The notes beneath the pieces were generated by a model, which saw only the letters and a list, made by a program, of their open reading frames with translations, had not been told where the DNA came from and did no database searches. Below are positions 57,201 to 64,000 of a stretch of DNA of 64,000 nt, in pieces. The stretch's first letter is position 1; each line of letters begins with the position of its first letter. The stretch covers positions 39,779,523-39,843,522 of the forward strand of contig NC_067198.1 of the NCBI RefSeq assembly GCF_000699445.3, in the 5' to 3' direction. The stretch comes from Schistosoma haematobium. Its lineage: Eukaryota > Platyhelminthes > Trematoda > Strigeidida > Schistosomatidae. Both the position numbers and the translations under genes were made by a program.

Positions 57201-60200
57201 ACCACTTACTTGTTCGATGAGTATCACATTTATTCCATACCAATTGCTTTCTGCTTCCGTTCTTTCCTCTTCTATCTTTTCAACCTTCTGCTGCCAGGCA
57301 TCCTGTTCCTAATTGATGTTATCTACCACTTATGTCAACATAAGTAGCACACACCACACTGACACTAATTTTTCGAATACTATTTCTTTTATCAGGAAGA
57401 AAATGAACAACATCAATTAGAAATTGTAAAATTACAAAGAGAAATAACCGACCTATCAGATAGAACTTCGAAAGCATCTACAAAATCTGAATATGAAATT
57501 GATACATTAAATACACATTTAAGGATAAGTCAAAATAAAATTCATGATTTATTATGTGAAAAAGAATATCTCTGGTAAGTAATTAAGTCCCATTTTCATA
57601 CATTTTTCGAAATTCTTTGATACTGCATTATCAGTTCGATTTTGTTTGGTATAGTATACTGGGTTATATTGATCAATGATTGAGTATACTGCGCGGCAGT
57701 TCGTTCTGTTTTACTTTACGGCTGCGAAACGTGGCCATTAAGAGTTGAAGATACTCGTAAGCTACTGGTATTTGACCATAGATGCCTTAAAAGTATTTCT
57801 GGGATCTGCTGGAATCATTGGGTAAGTAATAGCGAGGTTAGACGCAGGGTATTAGGGAATGATGGTAAATCAGTTGATGAGGTTGTGAATCTTCATCGAC
57901 TGAGATGGTTGGGCCACATGTTACGTATGCCTGAACACCGATAATCAAGATGAGCAATGCTAACCGGTGTAGGGGATGGTTGGAAGAAAGTTAGGGGCAG
58001 CCAAACCAAAACGTGGCATCAGTGCTTGAAGACATGTTGTTAGATGCGGACTACTTGGTTGGGGTTCGCGTGAGTATCGTAACCAATGTTTGGAGACTCT
58101 TGGTGACATGGCTCAAAATCGACCACAACGGCGTAGGTGTATACATTCTTTGACTTCCCTTAACCTATGACATTACAATCGCTTCATATCTTTCTACGAA
58201 CTAATTATTTCTTCCTGTACTATGTCCTTATATTCAATGTTTCTTTTATATATTACCACCACTGAATTAGTTACTTCTATAAATTCGGTGTTGATATTGC
58301 TGTGCTAATGCGGTATGATAACTTGGACCGATGCATATATGTTCCTGGTCCTTCGCTGTAGCTGACTGACTGATCGAATTCGGTTACTGAATTAGAAGCT
58401 TCAGAACCACACGATGTTTTATTTGTTTCTTGAAATGATTTGAAGAATTTGATGGAAGAGAAAAATGTAACTGATACTGATTAAATTTAAGTTAAAATCA
58501 TGTATTGAAAAACATCTAAGGGATTATTTTATTATGAACTTTTAGGGGAAATTTTTATAACTTGTGGGTGGTTTTTTGTTATAGATTGAATGTCTTCTGG
58601 TGAGGAAACAATTTTTCGATCTTATGAGATCATTCTATACTAGCTCAAATTTGATTAAAGTTTGTAAAATATAGTTACATTTTAACTGACAATTAAACAT
58701 TTATCAGAAGACATTTATAACATATTGAATATGGTATAAAATAAACGTAGGTCACTTTCATATAGAAGACAATGGTCACTCAGTTAACTAGTTACTTCTT
58801 GAAGGTACAAATCAGTATAATCTTATTTCTGTCAACTAAACAGAGCTTTCTAGGCACTTTCAAGTGAAACAAATGTATCTCATAAATCTTTATTCATCAT
58901 CCAATTATCGTGAGTACAATCTAGCAAGGTTATTGTGGTGCATGATACTTATACTGACAGATATAAGTAGTATGTAGCAACAACCGGAAGGAAAATTCTT
59001 GCCAGAAGAAGATTGAGATAAAGAGAACAGGAAGGAAATAGGACAGTAATCATAATAATAACAGAATTAGAAGAATTGTGTAGTGTGTAAAGGACAACTG
59101 AAGGAAGATATAACATTACCTGAATTAATAAATTGGTTTACCCCACCTGAGTTCTCGTTTACAACACAATTATAAATAATTTTTATGCTGATAGGCATAT
59201 ATTTAGCAGTTCACATACTTTTCACAATGAATTCAATTACAAAAGATTAGTTACCCATACAGATCTACTACTGATTTCATTTATTTGTGTATTTATTTTT
59301 TCCATCACATTATTCAGTAAACAACTTCAAGATATTACTCATAAATTAAATATTAGTAGTCAAGAAAAAGAAGAACTACAAAAGAAAATGGATAGTGAGT
59401 TATTGAAAACAAAACAAGAGAAGGTGGTTATTTCATATTTATTTTAATCATTGTCATTATTTTAAATGTAACAATTTATGATATCAGCTTAAAAAGTCAC
59501 AATATTAGACAACTTTTCAATCTAGTATAAAACACTCACCGTCGGAGAATCTTATGATTAAGATGAAACAGCTTCTGGGTAATTGCCTTTATCGGTAGTT
59601 TAGTGAGAAGTCAAAGTTGATCTAGAAAATTTAATTTGTAGTTTTACTAGACATTTCAAACTCTCTGGTCATATATACATTTGGTAGTAACACTATCAAA
59701 CTAAATGTAAGTGACCGATTGTTTCAAATATTACTCCTTTTTTAGTGATCTCTTTTTAACTGCTATCATATCACAATGAAAATAATACCCAATTTATTTA
59801 AATTGCTTAACAGTCAAATATAAAGTTTATTTTCTACCTGAATTAGAACAAATTAGTGTGCAAATACCAAGATCCGAATAGGTTCTAGTGAAGATTTCCA
59901 GCTAACGTGTATTCTTTTAGTGATGTTGAGTTCTTTTAGTTAGATGCTTTAACTGCAGCGTTTTCACTGCCGTTTCGAACAACATCATCAACGTCGGTTT
60001 CATGTATACATGAAATTTTCAGCTATTCTATGAGCATTAAATCAGTTCGTTCTGGTAGCGTTATTTGTAATTAGAAATCTTCATTGCTTCTTATATTCAA
60101 ATTGACAGTCTCGTTCAACTGATCTGTGATCATTTGATTAATTGACTTTTTTGGGGTATTTTTTAACAGGTCAGATTTATGTTGATATATCTATTGATAA

Positions 60201-63200
60201 ACACAATTTTTTTTATGGTTTACGGGATCAGACAATTTGTTTGTAGAAAATTTCCAATAAGCCAATATATCTTTACACAATTTTCTTAACATTTACACTT
60301 AAATAAACCTTTGACTATTGTGCTTTACTATCATTACAGATTATCAGAATATTTGCAGATAATCTCGTTTAAAAGATCTTTAAGTAGAATTACTTGGATG
60401 ATTCTCAATAAACTTAGACATTTTGATTGACAAGAAATTAATAATTTTCATAGTTGAAATCATGAGTCAATTGAAGCTAGATCAACATGGAAAACCTGTA
60501 AGCACTGGACGGCCGTTTCATCCTAGTATGGGACTCCTCAGTAGTGAGAATCAGCGATCCCGACCCCTGCGAGATTCTAGCAAGGTCTAGCTTCAATTGA
60601 CTTATGATTTCAACTATTTAAACTACTAAAATCTTCACAAAACCCCTTCTGATAAGAAATTAACACCAAAATACATTTTAACAGATTAGATACAGATTAC
60701 TATGAAAAGCTATAAAATTCCATGGTATCCAATAAATTTATCAGTAAAGTCATTATGTCAATAAATAAACTTGTTTATAGTTCATTCACTGGCACAAATA
60801 TCGATTATTATTGTGTGAAATGCTTTTTACAGTTAAGAGATAATTTCATTATTGGGAACTATGGTAACGAAATCAACGAATATTGATTATAATTGTGAAT
60901 GCGAATGCACAAATTAGTGTACAAACTCACAAACAAAAGTATATATTTATGTTATATTTATTCGAATAGTTAGTTTATAGTTATGAATGTAATAATGATA
61001 TCTAAGGTAAACAAAAATGTTTTCAAAAGTTAGTTGTCAAACGATTCATTATTTTATGCAATAAATTCAAGTTATTTGATCACCTGATTTTTATGAGTCA
61101 CTGATTGTCCTTTGAGTTTTTTTTCAGCTGAAAATTTCCAAAAATTAATGAAATACTACTAGTATTCAATTTTACTTCATGTTGAAAGCGTTCAGTAATA
61201 TATAGTTAGGATTTTTTTTTAGCCGGTTATTCTGTGATGTGTGCTACTGATATTGGCAGATATAAGTAGTATGTATCATCAATCGAAAATGAAATACCTA
61301 GTGGTATAAGGTTAAGAAGATTAAATAAAAAAGAGAACAAGAACAAGAAATGATTGTTGTGGAAACAAAAGAACATTGAAGTCTGAGATGATTGACTGAC
61401 ATTTTGTAAATGAAGTATTTATTGTATGGTTCTCAGATTTTACTAAGATGTTCCATAATTTTGTGTTCAGATACATCCGATTATCCCCAATTGTGTTCTG
61501 GTTCACTACATTACAGTAAAATCAACTTTAGGTTTACAAGGGCCAAGTTCAAGCATTTAGCAGGTCATTTTCATAGCTTTATTTGCATTAGAATCTCGAT
61601 TTCATTAAAACACAAAGATCTAAACGACAAATATACTTTTCAATAAATTCCTATTAAATTTCGATCGTTACGACTTGATATTAAAACGGATAAGTTTGGT
61701 TTACGGACATGAGATTACCTATTCATTTCAATAGCTGTGCAGTATTTAATAATTAGGAGCATTTTTCTATGCATTTCATAAGTGAGTGTTGCATGTAAGA
61801 GTACAATTCCTACTGGAGATTTCATTTCAAGTCCTAAACTTTCCCTTGATTTGTGTTTTTCTTCTAGCTTGTTGAGGTTGCTACACTGACAAGTTCCTAG
61901 TAAACAGAAATGAATAACTTCAGTTGGTTGAAATGAGATGTCCAGCGAAATAAACCCCTTCACTTTCTTATCTCTCAATTATTTCATAAAATTTTCATGC
62001 ATTACATAATCTTCGGCCAAGAATTTGATCTAGCTAATTACATCAGTTCTTTCCCCTTACGATATTCATAGTGCGGCTGGCTTACAAACTCATTCTTGTG
62101 AATAAGAATATACTGGTCAGTTCAACATATATCGAAGCTAATAAGTTTATCTCAGAACAAAAAACTGAGTTATATGTAGAATCTAAAAGTGAAACAAAGT
62201 ATTTATCTATGATATATATTAAGAATGACAACATAAGCAATGCATTTTACGCACCACAGTTCGTAAAATGTCCAAGGAGTTCACACAATCAGGAAACAAC
62301 TTCTTCTTCACATAGTTATAAAGGAATAACTTGTAAGAAACATACGATGACTATCTGTGTCAAATTCAACTGTAGCAAGCAACAGAATAAAATGAGAACT
62401 ATACATTTTGAATATGGAAATTGTTACACTTAAATAAATATTCAGTGAATATACAAAAGAATAATTATGATTTGTTAATAATATTGAAAAAATACTGTTG
62501 CGAGAATATACGAATTGAAAGTCACAGATTATGTAGATACTTAGAAACATCACAATACAATAAAATCAATGTTTCCGAAATGATTGATAATCTTCAGTTA
62601 CTGAATTTTAATAAGTAATATAGTATAATACACAAAAAAAGAAACCGAACAAAAGTGAAACTGGTGCAATCTTCTTCAGGGAAGTAGTCGATTATTTCAG
62701 ATAAAATTGAACATATTTAATTGATTAATTTCCTAGTGAAACTCGGAATAGTTTGCCTGGTGAAACTTTGAAATTGTTTAAATTTCAATCCCCGACATAA
62801 TTTCTAAATTAAATGTCTTCCATATTCCCAAGACCTAATTCCTACAAAAATGTTCTTATAAATTAATATCAGTGATAGAATTTTACGTTCCATGATGTTT
62901 TACAAAACCCATCGTTTCGTAACGTTCATCTATGAGTACAGAATAGGCTGAGAGTTTTACCGTAGTATAAATTAACCTTCATCGGTTTTGATTCTTCTAC
63001 ACATTTTGATATGACACCCCATCCTTCAACTAATCACTTCAATTATAGATTTACACTTAAAAGTTTGATTAACATTTAAATGTGTAATACGTTTTTTTCA
63101 ATTCATATAGGAAAGTGAATTCATGGAAATTCAAACAAATTTAAAAGATCATAAAAGTAAACTAAATGAAATCCAACTAAAATATGATACAGATATTGAA

Positions 63201-63254
63201 ACATTGAAGAGGAATCATGAAGTAGAAATTGAAAAGTTAAAAATTGATTTGAAA
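45201..63254 (+). CDS. Long coiled-coil protein, eight exons seen, both ends incomplete
   Basis: Exons 45201-45291, 45779-46199, 48787-49089, 51843-52007, about 54085-54251, 57396-57574, 59318-59423 and 63111-63254 all have AG/GT borders and join in one frame (phases 2, 0, 0, 0, 0, 2, 0, 0), giving about 525 residues. The N-terminal part is acidic and polar with a basic PIKRKRKP patch that could be a nuclear signal. A Gln-rich tract follows in the third exon, then Leu/Glu/Lys/Gln heptads with no break to the last exon. A rod-like scaffold of centrosomal, ciliary or golgin type is inferred; the family is not recognised. The first exon with a start and all exons after 63254 are missing. Confidence 0.75.
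45779..46199 (+). CDS. Coiled-coil gene, exon b
   Basis: Follows ATTGATCAG| and ends at |GTTAGT. It encodes 140 residues: a polar start, [17 protein letters not shown], the basic PIKRKRKP patch and an acidic end ([11 protein letters not shown]). The open frame can start earlier only inside the acceptor. Confidence 0.75.
46640..46773. mobile_element. 110-base GC-rich LINE 5' piece with 12-base target duplication
   Basis: CTATTCTGGAGA occurs at 46640-46651 and 46762-46773 and bounds 110 bases of GC-rich sequence (GGGGGCTACCGCCGGTCCCA; GGTTGGGCATGGGACCC). From memory this sequence resembles the 5' leader of schistosome RTE elements. The clean target duplication shows that this short piece was itself inserted. 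Confidence 0.75.
46774..48786 (+). other. Intron of coiled-coil gene
   Basis: Mostly unassigned AT-rich sequence. A degenerate minus-strand Sm-alpha copy lies at about 48330-48540 (words CTATTGATGTT, TAGCAGTAGAATC, TTTCATCCTAT). Confidence 0.5.
48787..49089 (+). CDS. Coiled-coil gene, exon c with Gln tract
   Basis: Encodes 101 residues, phase 0 at both ends. The first helix-prone part is [21 protein letters not shown] run of about 10 glutamines broken by one Arg follows (CAA repeats, 48992-49023), and the exon closes with [10 protein letters not shown]. The CAA tract may vary in length. Confidence 0.8.
49147..49725 (-). mobile_element. RTE-like LINE C-terminal fragment
   Basis: Minus strand: [40 protein letters not shown] and [16 protein letters not shown], preceded by the region of [17 protein letters not shown] (about 49690-49640). 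A stop lies between the parts, and both ends are cut. Confidence 0.75.
49726..51030. other. Intron sequence, nothing recognised
   Basis: AT-rich, no exon fits the phase of the coiled-coil gene. Confidence 0.4.
51035..51245 (+). repeat. tRNA-headed SINE, plus
   Basis: The head is at 51065-51150 and the body reads TGCACTGCTGAGGAGTCTC, then GACGAGACGG. The GAAA box is mutated to GAGA. First of three clustered copies. Confidence 0.75.
51345..51625 (-). repeat. tRNA-headed SINE, minus
   Basis: The head is on the minus strand (B-box-like GGGTTCGAGTCCCGCGG at about 51475-51460). The hammerhead core looks intact (separate entry). Confidence 0.75.
51393..51447 (-). ncRNA. Predicted hammerhead ribozyme in SINE, minus
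   Basis: On the minus strand: GCGCTG (51442-51437) pairs with CAGTGC (51402-51397). CTGAGGA (51436-51430) is the core, stem II is GTCC/GGGC, GAAA is at 51414-51411, and stem III is ATGG/CCGT. C (51403) is at the cleavage position. All required bases are present. Confidence 0.6.
51640..51765 (+). repeat. SINE body without head
   Basis: GGGATCGTGGATGCGCACTG, then CTTAGGAG (CTGA spoiled to CTTA), GACGAAACGGCCGTCCAGTG and the tail. Predicted inactive ribozyme. Confidence 0.7.
51843..52007 (+). CDS. Coiled-coil gene, exon d
   Basis: 55 codons, phase 0 to 0, between TTTCAATTAG| and |GTAAAT. Heptad-like segment [17 protein letters not shown]. Retrotransposed SINEs occupy the intron on both sides. 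Confidence 0.75.
52150..53110 (-). repeat. SINE fragments in intron
   Basis: 52158-52203 is a head fragment (minus). 52540-52680 holds body and tail pieces. 52945-53105 is a diverged minus-strand unit whose head contains GACCTTCAGGTCTCGTGAC. 52201-52318 is an inverted copy of 54302-54415. Confidence 0.55.
53533..53645 (+). repeat. SINE body, plus
   Basis: TGGATGCGCACTGCTGAAAAG, then GAAACGGCCGTCCAGTGC. The core G after CTGA is changed to A. Confidence 0.65.
53690..54030 (+). repeat. Full-length tRNA-headed SINE, plus
   Basis: It starts with the shared leader (TGTGAGATAGTAACCCACTG, GTTGAAGTTAGACATTAACA). The head is GGTCTAGTGGTTAAGCGC with B-box-like GGGTTCGAGTCCC. The hammerhead region is CTGAGGAGCCC ... 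GACGAAACGGCCATCCAG, with one mismatch in stem III. The tail follows. This is the clearest complete copy in the window. Confidence 0.75.
54085..54251 (+). CDS. Coiled-coil gene, exon e
   Basis: About 56 codons between GAATTATAG| and |GTAAGT. Encodes [20 protein letters not shown] and similar heptads. The start may be off by one base in my count. Confidence 0.75.
54300..55670. other. Intron, repeats and AT-rich sequence
   Basis: 54302-54415 is the inverted partner of 52201-52318. No exon is seen in the rest. AAATAAATAAATAAAT occurs near 55390. Confidence 0.45.
55695..55920 (+). mobile_element. Sm-alpha SINE piece with hammerhead, plus
   Basis: 55708-55790 holds CTGACGA (55722-55728), stem II GTCC/GGAC, GAAA (55743-55746), ACGTGCGTC and ACTGGATTCCACTGC. 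All core bases are present, but an AAA insertion after the cleavage position weakens stem I. Further Sm-alpha sequence follows (CTTGTGAATTAAGGC, GCCAATAAGAGACTG). The tRNA-like head is absent. Confidence 0.75.
56065..56530 (+). mobile_element. GC-rich LINE 3' end
   Basis: Third long copy of the 6370-6855 family, with CCTGGTATGGCCGAGAGTG at the start and GTGTGGCGCATATATATTTG near the end. The (AAAT)n tail is lost. Confidence 0.65.
56531..57370. other. Intron sequence
   Basis: Mostly unassigned. 57240-57365 is the TACTTATATCTG-type dispersed repeat (here CCACTTATGTCAACATAAGT) directly before exon f. Confidence 0.4.
57396..57574 (+). CDS. Coiled-coil gene, exon f
   Basis: 59 codons plus two bases, between CTTTTATCAG| and |GTAAGT. 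Coiled coil with [18 protein letters not shown] and [15 protein letters not shown]. Confidence 0.8.
57690..58375 (+). mobile_element. 5'-truncated RTE-like LINE in coiled-coil intron
   Basis: Frames encode [23 protein letters not shown], then [16 protein letters not shown] and [17 protein letters not shown] with a deletion. The 3' UTR ends GTAGCTGACTGACTGA (58360-58375). Longest of the three related copies at its 5' side. Confidence 0.8.
58376..59310. other. Intron with inverted dispersed repeat
   Basis: 58930-59100 is the TACTTATATCTG repeat in reverse (ACTGACAGATATAAGTAG). The rest is unassigned. Confidence 0.45.
59318..59423 (+). CDS. Coiled-coil gene, exon g
   Basis: One base plus 35 codons, completing a Cys codon with exon f. 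The acceptor is ACATTATTCAG| and the donor is |GTGGTT. Encodes [20 protein letters not shown]. Confidence 0.75.
59424..60450. other. Intron, nothing recognised
   Basis: AT-rich, no exon or known repeat seen. Confidence 0.4.
60455..60628 (-). repeat. SINE body, minus
   Basis: Minus-strand tail, then CTGAGGAGTCCCATACTAGG, then ATGAAACGGCCGTCC. The tRNA-like head is replaced by a second short tail fragment (60585-60625), forming a small inverted pair. Confidence 0.65.
61235..61350 (-). repeat. TACTTATATCTG dispersed repeat, inverted
   Basis: GTGTGCTACTGATATTGGCA, then GATATAAGTAGTATGTA, as in 58930-59100. Confidence 0.5.
62071..62618 (+). CDS. Possible nested or broken gene in last intron, doubtful
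   Basis: Two overlapping plus frames (62071-62433, 120 codons, no ATG at its start; 62421-62618, 65 codons) cover 550 bases. They include Cys-containing stretches ([41 protein letters not shown]). One frameshift would join them. No splice sites match the coiled-coil gene. It could be a decayed coding insertion or chance. Confidence 0.2.
63111..63254 (+). CDS. Coiled-coil gene, exon h
   Basis: 48 codons between AATTCATATAG| and |GTTAGT. Encodes [20 protein letters not shown] and continuing heptads. The gene continues beyond the window. Confidence 0.8.
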
Positions 63255-63319
63255 GTTAGTCGAATAGTTATTATTTTCATTTAATTATATTGTATATTGA
63301 TTATTTGAATTCTGTTGTA

Positions 63320-63605
63320 AGATAGTAACTCACTGATGACAATGGTGGAAGGTGGCGCAATTTCGTGGATCAGTTGAAGTTAGACATTAACATCGTTGAA
63401 TGCCGGTCAGCTCAGTGGTTTAGAGGTTAGGTGTTTGCGCGCGAGACCGACAGGTCCTGAGTTCTAATCTGGGAAGGTGGGATTATGGATGCGTACTGAT
63501 GAGGAGTCTTATACTAGGACGAAACGGCATTCAGTGCTTGCAGGTATTCCATGGTGGTCTAGCTTCAATTGACTCATGAATTCAACTATTAAATTAATAT
63601 AATAT
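63320..63605 (+). repeat. Full-length tRNA-headed SINE, plus
   Basis: Shared leader (GATAGTAACTCACTGATGAC), head with GGTCCTGAGTTCTAATC, then ACTGATGAGGAGTC (an insertion disturbs the core), GACGAAACGGCATTCAG and the tail. Confidence 0.75.
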
Positions 63606-63879
63606 CCACAAAACTCTTCTCTGATCATAACAAGACATTTGCCAACGAGAACTAATCAAAATCACGATCTCATGTGGGGAAATTCAAATAACTCACTTCA
63701 ATCTAAGCTGTGTATTGCTGGCATTGCTTAAAAAGATGGTTATAGTTTCTTTATACTTCATACACTTATTTATTTCTGTACACATGAATTGATGGTAACG
63801 ACTTAACATTTTTCAGAATTGTTTATCGTGTTAAAGTTTTCTAGGGCTTAATTGAATTGTAATTTAATAGTTGAGATTC

Positions 63880-64000
63880 CACGGGGCGGGATCGTGGATG
63901 CTCACTGCTGAAGAGTCGCACAATAAGACAAAACGGCCGTTCGATGCTTCCAGGTTTTCCATAGTGGTCTAGCTTCAATTGACTAATGATCTCAACTATT
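63880..64000 (+). repeat. SINE body at window end
   Basis: CGGGATCGTGGATGCTCACTG, CTGAAGAGTCGC and GACAAAACGGCCG (the core G of GAAA is lost), then the tail to the window end. Confidence 0.7.

Overview
This is a 64 kb piece of an AT-rich, intron-containing, repeat-loaded animal genome. The most likely source is a blood fluke (Schistosoma). The reasons are several copies of the Sm-alpha type SINE with its hammerhead ribozyme, RTE-like and CR1-like non-LTR retrotransposon pieces of the kind common in schistosomes, very short exons in long introns, and single-exon secreted proteins rich in Tyr, His, Asn and Lys. The species cannot be fixed from the sequence alone. There is no bacterial-type gene organisation, no rRNA, no CRISPR array and no genuine tRNA gene; every tRNA-like stretch is the head of a SINE.

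Left part (about 0.9-26.6 kb): a local cluster of genes for small or repetitive secreted proteins. It holds a single-copy Tyr/His/Asp-rich secreted protein (897-1403) and a tandemly duplicated pair of neighbours. Copy 1 consists of basic secreted protein A1 (7499-8125), a long non-coding stretch, and the large repeat glycoprotein B1 (exons 15737-18566 and 18828-19246, about 22 repeats of 40 residues). Copy 2 consists of A2 (20209-20778), the same non-coding stretch, and B2, a decayed repeat gene whose last about 830 bases are almost identical to B1. After duplication, copy 1 took up an RTE-like element (about 13.79-15.47 kb), a CR1-like fragment and an Sm-alpha SINE. Copy 2 took up a solo LTR (26249-26647) whose empty site is still visible in copy 1.

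Middle part (about 27-42 kb): on the minus strand there is one exon resembling autophagy protein ATG5 (27763-27917) and a convincing selenoprotein K gene (exons between 30504 and 33076). That gene has an in-frame UGA at the expected Sec position, followed by Gly and a stop, and a well-formed SECIS hairpin at 30355-30422 in its 3' UTR. The rest is retrotransposon debris: an internally deleted RTE-like element at 37.95-39.43 kb, an endonuclease-end fragment at 41.2-41.95 kb and LINE 3' ends.

Right part (about 45.2-64 kb): the plus strand carries eight phase-compatible exons of a long coiled-coil protein of unknown identity. The gene runs off the window at the 3' end and its 5' exons are not found. 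Its introns are filled with tRNA-headed SINEs that carry a hammerhead-like core distinct from Sm-alpha, with LINE ends, and, just 5' of the first recognised exon, with a 385-base near-perfect inverted repeat.

All function calls rest on reading the sequence. No database search was run.
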